Below the pieces are notes generated by a model that worked only from the letters and a program-made list of their open reading frames with translations, was not told the DNA's origin and did no database searches. DNA of 64,000 nucleotides. Source: Trichuris trichiura. Lineage: Eukaryota > Nematoda > Enoplea > Trichinellida > Trichuridae. The translations under genes and the position numbers were made by a program. This document shows, piece by piece, positions 46,444-54,686 of this stretch. The stretch lies in NCBI GenBank assembly GCA_037903355.1, contig JBAJFE010000026.1:3472001-3536000 (forward strand). Reading direction: 5' to 3'. The stretch's first letter is position 1. The number at the start of each line of letters is the position of its first letter.

Positions 46444-47108
46444 ACAATGTGCACACAAATGGTTTAGCATCTAGCGACGCTCATGAATGCAAAGTAGTGA
46501 AGCAGTTTAGCAAAAAAATGAGAACTTTGAAACGGCAACATGGACTTTTACACGGCAGCAACAAGTACATCGTACAAAAATCACAACAGGCCAAAATGAA
46601 CATTTGCTTACCTTCGACCTTTTTTCTCCTGCTTCCGTGGTTATGTTACAGTTCATAGGAGTACATAAATACTCACTGTTTGTACTGAGTAGGATTTAAC
46701 AGTTATCTGTTGGCATCTTTTGATCGCCTAAAACCATCAGGGAAAGTATACTTAGCAGTTCGTGAAGTTACTATGTCCTACATCACCATTAGGTAATCTA
46801 TTTCAGGCATGCCAAACTCAGGGTTCCCTAAGTGCTGCATGGGTCACCTTTTGTTGTCACGATGGCCGCACATGATAACTAATTGAAGTCATATAATAAA
46901 AATTATCGCAAAATATTCTTGTTACTTAAACTCAGAAATATACAATGTGCACACAAATAGTTTAGCATCTAGCGACGCTCATGAATGCAGAGTAGTGAAG
47001 CAATTTAGCAAAAAAATGAGAACTTTGAAACGGTAACATGGAATTTTACACGGCAGCAACAAATACATTGTACAAAAATTACAACAGGCAAAAATGAACA
47101 TTTGCTTA
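46444..47108. repeat. pair of 167-bp direct repeats
   Basis: 46444-46612 and 46942-47108 are the same sequence (TACAATGTGCACACAAAT... to ...AACATTTGCTTAC) with about a dozen differences. The second copy lies inside the hAT element that starts at 46804. The first lies outside it. Confidence 0.85.
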
Positions 47109-48949
47109 CGACTCAGTCATTTGGTTGAAATGTCTGTGCGGTTCCGATTTTGATCAGAGATGACAAGTGTTCAGTGAACCTTGTTCTCTGAGGTTTTGTT
47201 GATCTCATGAAGGTCTCAAGATATTTTGCTATGAATGTAGAAGCCTACTACATTTCTAAAAGTTCCATCTGCAGGCTTTCCTCTGCCTTAGTAACATCAA
47301 AGGTGAATGGTGCTGAGAATAATGCAAACTAGTGCTCTAAAAATGGGGAATCCTGAGGTCAGTCTTGAAATTCTTTTGGCAACAATTCCAAGTGACTGAC
47401 ATATCTAGCGAAGTTAAATACAAGGCTGAGTATCAACAGCGTTTTTCAGCTCTTTGCACTTAGGAAAATGAACTAAATTTTCATTTGACAACTGCAATTT
47501 CCGTAAGCATATTTTTGTAATGAAGCACTTGATGTCATCATACAACTAAGTGATGAGTCTGTTTTTACCTTGCAATTTCAAATTTAGATCAATCATTTGT
47601 CCAGTAACGTCCACAGCAAAAGCCAGATCTTAACCAACTTTCGTCTCTTATGTCATTTGTTTTGTCCTTTCATCTCCAAAAACGTAACTATTTCTCGTCA
47701 CAATAAATAAATTCTTTCAGCGTTTTGTGACATGGCAACCAGTGACTTCTGTCACAATACATACATGATGCAATTTTAAGATCTTTGAACACAAATTTTG
47801 CTAATGAATAATACAGTGAAAATGTGCAAATGTTGAATCTGTGTGTAAGTTTTCTGTTTTTGTTCGTAACATGGAGGCAACACAATTAAGTCTACCAGCC
47901 ATAATTGCAGCGCCGTCGATAGCAAGGCATGCAAGTTCACCCAAATCCAGACCATAGTCCTGAGAATCTACTCGACCTTGTCAAAGACATCCTGGTTTGT
48001 TGTAAAGTTATGCGTGGGTACCAATTCAACCAATTCTTCATAAATATTGAAATCACTGTCACAGGCCCTGATGAAAACCGCTAGCTGTGCTATTCCGGTA
48101 ATATCAACGATATCATCAATAGCAACAGAAAAACGTTCAAATCTTGATGTTGTTTTCAATTGCTGTTTCAGATCACCTGCCATTTCGTCAATTCGTTCAG
48201 CAGTAGTGTTCCTGATTAATGCAATATCTCTGAACAAGTCTGTTTCCACTGGATACAAAATCTGAGCCGTTTTCAGAAGGCATTGTTTTACGAAATCTCT
48301 TTCACTGAAAGATTTCCCACTCAAGGCGATAATTCTGCTGAGTTCATAAATTGCAGTGAGGGTACTGACATTCGCCTTTTGAATTTTCGTAAAACAGGTC
48401 TGTTGCAGTCAGAAGTAAGCCTTTACTTGCCTGAGTCTTGAGAAACGCACTAGGACTTCACCATTGTCGTAAAATCGATGATTCGTTTCATAATGCCTTT
48501 TCAACTTATACTCTTTTGGGGCGGGAATGCTGCTGTTGCAAAGCAAACAATGTATTCTTTCGTTTACGATCGTCCAAAAATACATTAACTCCCACCTTCT
48601 TGAAACACGCGCCGCGCCCCTGTTAGTTGAGCTTTCTTTTTCTTTTCCCCGCAGAAGCACTATCCATTTCAGCAATAACTCTCCTTGTTTCAAGAGACTT
48701 CCAGCAATGAATAATTCCGCGCTACTTACCTTGACCTAACCGAAAATTGTACTCTACTAACAGAGGAAAGGTTTCATTCTTCTTGTTGCAGTTACAAAAA
48801 TTGACTAACTGAAGTCACTCCAAAAGAGGCCCCGGTATATATAACAGAGTTTCCAACTCAAGTTGCCCGGGTTACAAGCTTTGGTACTTTAGTATTCCCT
48901 GCGCGGGCCGCTTATCTGCGTGCAAAGGGCCAACAGTTCGACATACCTG
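46804..48949 (-). mobile_element. hAT element with terminal inverted repeats (2.1 kb)
   Basis: The left end CAGGCATGCCAAACTCAGGG (46804) and the right end on the minus strand CAGGTATGTCGAACTGTTGG (from 48949) match at most of the first 16 bases. That is the CAGG-type terminus of this hAT group. Flanking 8-mers ATCTATTT and GTCTAATG share a TCTA core, compatible with a mutated duplication. It contains a transposase pseudogene on the minus strand. Confidence 0.7.
47140..48690 (-). pseudogene. hAT transposase of the GTF2IRD2/ZBED-like type, broken (copy 2)
   Basis: The N-terminal piece (48693-48409) carries an intact-looking BED-type finger (IHCLLCNSSIPAPKEYKLKR, then HYETNH). 48324-47968 gives SERDFVKQCLLKTAQILYP, TTAERIDEMAGDLKQQLK and FSVAIDDIVDITGIAQLAVF. 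The rest continues in broken frames to about 47140 with DLAFAVDVTGQMIDLNLKLQ. Order and motifs are the same as the copy at 24.3-25.9 kb. Confidence 0.85.
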
Positions 48950-49099
48950 GTCTAATGGACATTTTTGCCCTGGATCATTTTCCTCAAGGATCTTTTTGTC
49001 GTAGACATTTTGTACTGGAGTATTTGCCTTGGAAGCGTAGCTGTGCATTAGGTCAGTCGAAGGTGTCTATGTCATGTTTTCCGTTGCGTTAACAGAGTG

Positions 49100-49265
49100 T
49101 TTTGCTGTGGTGAGACCCGACACTTGGTGACAAGGATGTCGGATTCACTGTACATGAGCGAACTCTCAGCCCCATTGACCGAACAGCAAAGGACAATGGC
49201 TTCCCTGACTGCCAGTCTCGCAAAATTACGTAGCCAACACACCGTCAGCGAGGATAATGGTCCCT
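49100..49265 (+). pseudogene. decayed Gypsy leader: primer-binding-like site and gag start
   Basis: TGGTGAGACCCGAC at 49108-49121 resembles a tRNA-Trp primer-binding site (TGGTGACCCCGAC) with one inserted base. An ATG follows at 49136 with 42 codons (MSDSLYMSELSAPLTEQQRT...) before a stop. A gag-like fragment lies 1.2 kb downstream (50486-50740). Together they suggest a CsRn1-like Gypsy relic. Confidence 0.4.
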
Positions 49266-49269
49266 AGCT

Positions 49270-50480
49270 TTCCGGCTTCCAGTGGGTCAAAAGAACGGTG
49301 GCGCGTGTACAATGCCCGTCCTAAACAAAATTTTATTTTTACGAAGACCAGAAGAAATGAATCTGAAATAAGGATATATATACATACAACTACCTGGATA
49401 CACGCGTACCTAAAGAAATGGACACACTGAAGAGCCGTTTTTTAGGAATGGTTCAGCGAAAAGTCCAAATTAACAAGCAGGCTCACACAGACACAACTTT
49501 GTATAGAAGCTTTCGACAAAATCTTGTGTTCAAGACAAGTCGAGGGTACCGCCATGTAAGCAGACAGAAATTGTTTTCTGCATAATAAAAGGCTAAACAG
49601 CATTAGCCGCAATACCATAAGGAGCATATGCGACCTTATTCGCTTCTTCCAACATCTGGACTCTGCCGCTCGAGTGACTGGAGAATATTTTCCATTGCGG
49701 CACGATTCAGCGAACCTCGTTCGGCATAATCCTGTAAAAAAAATGTCTGTACCGCTTTTATCTAGGTAAGTTAGAAACTGTAAAGTTATCGCTGCTGACC
49801 AGGGTCAAAGTTTTTTGGAATGAATAAGAAACAATTATTATACAGTACGTAATCCATTATCAAAAATGCTCAGGGATAGTTGTGTTCCGGATTTCAGACT
49901 TTTACAGGATTTTGGAATATGCATATATTTTTTCCAGAGCGTAATATGCTCCAGAGAGGAATTAAGTGTAAGCTCAAAAACTCATCAGCCTATTACCAGA
50001 CACTTAACCCTTACGATAATTCAAATGTGACATCAACGAAAACGAATTTGACAGGTCAGATTATACACAGATGACAACGGGGCAAATATGAGCAGAAAGC
50101 TCTACACATAAAAAGCACTTTCTATAAGAAATAAACAACGGCGAAAATGTCCGTTGCCGTCTTTTCCTGTTGGCAGTAATGAAGCTAGAAAAGTACTTCT
50201 TTACGCAGTAAAAACTTTCGAAGCTTTTGGAACTGCTCGCAATCTATCGTCAGCGTATTGACCGGTACATTGTAACACTGCAGAATTGACGATCGTACTC
50301 GTCCAAAGCATTCTGTATCTTACCTCCTGGTTTTTATTTTTTTTATTCTTATTCTTATAGTTATTATTGTGGTATTGTATTTCGTTCTGCTGGTGCTGGC
50401 TTGTACAATAAACAGCTGTGATTCTGCACTAGTGATCCGATCACATATTTAAGCGCTAATACCCATCATACTCAGCGCGC
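49270..50480. other. intergenic or decayed retrotransposon interior
   Basis: No open pol frame. A T-rich stretch with ATTATT motifs lies at 50330-50380, followed by AATAAA at about 50408. Confidence 0.25.
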
Positions 50481-50485
50481 CCATT

Positions 50486-50740
50486 CTCGGAATGCAAATG
50501 ACCTTGACTTCTGGTTCGCCAGTCTGGACCTATTGTTTGCCCAACAACGTATCACCGATGAGCCCACTAAACTGCAACTTGTGTTCAGTGGAATACCTGG
50601 GGAAGCTCTTGCAGGCTTCCTCCGCGGTCATCGTCGCCGAAGGATTAACGCCAACCTATTATTCAGGTCATCAAACCGATCATTGTCCTTTTCTATAAAC
50701 GCGCCTCTTTGTGTCACAATTTACACTTCGATACGATGAC
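50486..50740 (+). pseudogene. Gypsy gag fragment
   Basis: The plus-strand frame reads NDLDFWFASLDLLFAQQRIT then KLQLVFSGIPGEALAGFL. This is the W-F-x-x-L-x-x-x-F-x-x-x-x-I pattern at the start of the capsid region in CsRn1-like Gypsy gag proteins. It ends in low-similarity sequence. Isolated and presumably dead. Confidence 0.5.
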
Positions 50741-50914
50741 AACGGAACTCCACCTTCAGTAAGGTCAATAGGAAAAGGCAGCAACAGACAGCTTCACACG
50801 TAATACCAAATTCTTGTTCCCAAAGAAACCGTACTTTCAACTTGAGAAATGAAAAGACCAACTCTCATAAAAGTTAACATAAAAAGATTATATTTACGAT
50901 CACCAGCAACTCAC

Positions 50915-52019
50915 CCGCAGTGTCTTAAGTTTTTCGGTATCACTGTAGTGAGTCGGTTTCCATGCCGCACCTTCGCTACTGTAGTGAACCAAGTTATAAA
51001 GTGAAACAATCTTCACTGCTGCTTCGATTCTGAACGTAGTTGAAATCAATTACTGAACAAATTAGGCACGTTCTCAAACGGAACGCACTTTTTCTCATTC
51101 ATTAATGATAACAAAATTCGATCAACATTTTTGTTCAGTACCAAATAGAATATCATTGGCCCATAAAACCTTGTTGATTGCAGAGAATTCCACAATTCTC
51201 GCGTATTAACGTCATCGTAGACGGTAGTACAAACCTATTTAGAAATGATGAAACGAAGCAGCCTAAGGAGACGTCAAGCAAACCCTTATAAACTCAGGAT
51301 CTCCAGGTTCAAACTGAACACATGCCCAATTCAACATAAAGATATGTTTTCCCTGCGACAGTGCCTCCTGAATAACGAGTTATAGTAAAGAAATGTCATT
51401 TTTGAGTGCACCTGCAGAAATTCAGAACTGAACGCTGGAGGATTTATGATATGTCGATCCCTTTTTGGATAATAGAGACGTAAATATCGGTCTCTTTTGT
51501 CAGCAGAAACACCGCGCAGATCGCCATTCGGTTCGCGCACGACGACACATCGTTGCTGAAACAGTGCTAAATGAAAATATGTGCATTGAACCAACATTAA
51601 AAGATACTTCGTTTGATAATCCAAATGTGATATCTACGAAAACAAATTTGGCTGTATCGTGGCCAGTAATGCCGGGCTCTTTCTGTAACAAAGGCGCATT
51701 TTCGTCATATGGCTGCACAAACGGTGGAAATTGCAAACGCTCTAGAGCTCTCTTAGTCATCCGACGGTTCAACTATTTGACAAAAGCCAATAGAGAGATG
51801 AATCAAAACAATGTATCCCACTTTTTCCAGTTGAGAACTGGTCATCAGCTGATAGACTGGACGAGACAACGATTGAACCTGACGCTGCTGGAACACCTTC
51901 TCGGGAATTACTTCTGTCAAAGAGTACAATAATTCTTGCACCCGATTATCCGTAAACAATTTCTCAACGTCAATGTTTGAAGTCGACCAACATGCTCTCT
52001 TTACGACGGCTTTTAGCAT
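50915..52019 (-). CDS. MRPS22: mitochondrial small ribosomal subunit protein mS22 (MRPS22)
   Basis: Exons on the minus strand: 52019-51822, 51772-51608, 51555-51412, 51367-51284, 51234-51089 and 51029-50915. All join in phase, with introns of 44-59 bp. Family landmarks in order: PVYQLMTSSQLEK, PGITGHDTAKFVFVDITFGL, CVVVREPNGDLRGVSADKRD, RYLRLYYPKRDRHIINPPAF, KHIFMLNWACVQFEPGDPEF, VYDDV...LQSTRFYGPMIFYL, and the last part AAVKIVSLYNLVHY. mS22 is a metazoan-specific protein of the mitochondrial 28S subunit (established). The first residues (KRACWSTS) suit a mitochondrial targeting sequence. The sixth exon ends at a good donor (CGG|GTGAGT). The final 25-35 residues should lie in a further exon; a frame starting at about 50846 is possible but does not look conserved. 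Confidence 0.92.
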
Positions 52020-53457
52020 TTCCTATAACGTAGAAATGAATGACGACGAGTCAAGAGAGGGCCCGAAAGTTCCGGAGTAAAGCTTGATCATAAACAGGTT
52101 TCACCGCACCAAACTTTATCTTAGTAATAAATGATAACCAAATCGAAAACGTAGCACAGGTGATCACTGCAATCCTTCTAGACATATACACGCAGCGTTG
52201 AAATATATGCGACAGAAACAATGTAAGAAACCGTCGCCTTAATATCCCAAGAGAGCACAGCTACCAGCATTTTAAAATGATCAAGATAACGTCTTTTTCA
52301 TTTATTCCACTTCATGAAAAAACGTTACACAGTCAATACATATACTCTGGTACATACACTTCTTTCTATTGGTAAACATATCAAGAGTATCCATTCGTTG
52401 GTAGGGCACTTTGAAGTTTACTTACAGATACATCAAACAGGCCAAACCCGTGAACCAGAAGATCAACTATGAAACAACCTAAGCCTGTTAAAAGACACCC
52501 CGTCTTTCGAAACATCAAGAGAATTAAACGAAATCTACTATGACCGAATCATAGAAATCGTGAACTTAAAAATGTGTTCCACTACATTTTCAGATGACTT
52601 GTTTGCCTAGGAGAACAATAAATCCACGATTAGAAGCATAACTTCCTATGATAAACAAGGCAACTACAAACTTCGGCAACACAAACAAACAAAGCGAGTA
52701 TCACACAGGACTCTCTATTATCTGAAATCTACATCATTTAAGTTTGGAATTGAAACAGAGGAGTGACCGTAGGTAGTAAAGATGTTCAGGCTACTGCACC
52801 TACCTTACCGAAAGAGTCTTAATTTGTTTTTCATTTTCTTTTGATCAGAGTGTCTGCCTTCTTAAATTTGAAATGCTATTGCTTTGCGAGATTACATATT
52901 ACCGACCAATCGAACCACTGCGTGGAACATTTCTCTTAGTAGGTACCTGATATTTGACCACTTTCAGATCGCCCTGGTCTGATAGTTACATTTTTTAAGC
53001 ATTCCTAAAGGTACTCGCCGCCTTTTCGAGAACGTAACAGACGCACCGCGTTGTGAAAAAAGCGTTTTTAAAAAAGTTCACTGAACTGTAGCTCACCTTT
53101 TTTGATGATGGCTTAATGTGCCTACTTTTCATTACTTCTGCAGATAACTGTATGCTTAGAGAGTGGTGGTAAAAAGATCTTACGGAGATCTTTCTTCTTA
53201 AACGACTAGGCTTTGTACTGTAGCTCTGCAAAACCGCCGAAAAATGCAAGTCCGCATGGCTTCACTTCACCTAGCGTCCTGTTGGCCGTCTGTATGCACT
53301 TCGAGTTTCCCGTTTCATTGCGCAGATTAGTGCCTGTCAAGGATAAGCCTTGACATAGAGAATTACTGCTAACGAACACGGCGTAGCCCACTAACCAGCT
53401 GCCACCCAGCTTGCTTGCGCATATCCTCTTTATTACCGTGACAATGCGGGTGATAAT
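52020..53457. other. intergenic between MRPS22 and the retrotransposons
   Basis: A minus-strand frame at 53391-53206, preceded by an AG, ends CGLAFFGGFAELQYKA and could be a last exon cut off from its gene by the insertions to the right. No family recognised. Confidence 0.25.
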
Positions 53458-53625
53458 TGTTATGTATTTGAAGATACCGCCGCCTTATTTCCTAGCACGC
53501 ACATTAGCCTCATCACTTCACATCTGCATGCATTCCTTACGCACATGAACGCACTTAGCGGTTGTGACCGCTTCATTAATCCCCTTTGCATGCTTGAGTC
53601 GGTTTCTGTTAATCGTGTGAAGGAG

Positions 53626-53867
53626 TGTGCTTTAGAATGATGCTCTCCCTACTGCAGGACAGGAAAGCGTGGGTGGCTGAGCAGACGGCCGAGCAGCTGG
53701 CAGAGCTGATAGGGTGAATCAGCAGCGCAGACAGAAGCTGGCGCGGTCGAGAAGTGCGTGGGCACTTGCGATATAAGCGTACTACGGGGAGTTTTTAGTC
53801 ATTGTTGTCGTGTCTGTCCGAGTGAGCTTGAATAAAGAATTTCGTGTGCTGGAGCTGTGAAATTACA
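53626..53867 (+). repeat. Gypsy 5' LTR
   Basis: 242 bp, TGTGCTTTAG...GAAATTACA. It contains a TATA-like GATATAAGC near 53771 and an AATAAA at about 53831, so a U3-R-U5 layout with R near the 3' third is likely. No difference from the 3' LTR was found by eye. Confidence 0.95.
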
Positions 53868-53882
53868 AGCTATCGAGGCCCT

Positions 53883-54686
53883 ATGGAGGCGCATGCAGTA
53901 GACGGACTGCTGGATGTGAAGCTCATTCCTGAGTTTGACGGATCGCCTGGCCAGTCCATCGCTGACTGGCTGACAAAAGTGGAATTGGTCTGCAAATTAC
54001 GCGGGGTGAGCGACGTTGCTACCGTTATTCCGTTGCGCTTAAGCGGCGGCGCCCTAGCTGTGTACCTACAGTTGCCTGCTGAAGACAGGGAGAATGTGGA
54101 AAAACTAAAGAAGTCCCTGCTGGCTGCTTTCGAAGTAGACCAATTCGTCGCGTATGAACAATTCATCGCGAGGAGGCTCAACCCTGGTGAACTTCCGGAC
54201 GTGTTCGTGGCAGATTTGCAGAGATTGGCGTCACTGTTTGGAGGTGCATCAGAGAGACAGTTGTCGTGTGCGTTCGTCACAGGTCTACCAGACGATGTTC
54301 GTCAGCTCCTGAGGGCAGGGTCGCGAATAGAAGAGTTCAGTCTAACTCAGTTGGTTACGCGAGCCCGCGCAGTTCTGACAAACAACCCCTCTATGAGCAG
54401 GCTGGATGCAGGCCTGGCGTCTGGAGAGCCATGCGTGGTCTCCACAGGTACGCCAAGGAACGGAGCAATACGATGCTATGCCTGTGGTGGGGCAAATCAT
54501 CTCGCCAGGGACTGTTTAACTCGCAACCGCAGCTCAAACTCTTTCCGAAGAATTGGTAGCCACGATGATCAGCCTTATGGACGGCAGCGGAAGCAGAGTC
54601 GCGATCTGCCCGCGTCAGGCAGCCCCAAGCGGCAGGGAAACGAGAATGGGGAGGGAAGATCAGCGCCGTTCCCCTCCCGAATCTAA
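53883..54686 (+). CDS. gag: Gypsy gag polyprotein
   Basis: 267 residues from the ATG at 53883, only 15 bases after the LTR. The N-terminal two-thirds is a capsid-like helical region (FDGSPGQSIADWLTKVELVC, then LRLSGGALAVYLQLP, FIARRLNPGELPDVFVADLQ, AFVTGLPDDVRQLL). Near residue 195-210 is one zinc knuckle of CX2CX4HX4C type (CYACGGANHLARDC). The tail is basic. The frame is open with no lesions. The end overlaps pol by 118 bases in the -1 frame. Confidence 0.93.
   Translation: MEAHAVDGLLDVKLIPEFDGSPGQSIADWLTKVELVCKLRGVSDVATVIPLRLSGGALAVYLQLPAEDRENVEKLKKSLLAAFEVDQFVAYEQFIARRLNPGELPDVFVADLQRLASLFGGASERQLSCAFVTGLPDDVRQLLRAGSRIEEFSLTQLVTRARAVLTNNPSMSRLDAGLASGEPCVVSTGTPRNGAIRCYACGGANHLARDCLTRNRSSNSFRRIGSHDDQPYGRQRKQSRDLPASGSPKRQGNENGEGRSAPFPSRI

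Noticed and set aside
50742..50846. Seventh exon of MRPS22
   Set aside because: An acceptor and short open frame exist, but the translation (hydrophobic, Cys-rich) does not resemble the mS22 C-terminus.
53868..53882. Primer-binding site complementary to a tRNA-Tyr 5' fragment
   Set aside because: Only about 9-10 matching bases; kept as a speculation in the findings, not annotated as a site.
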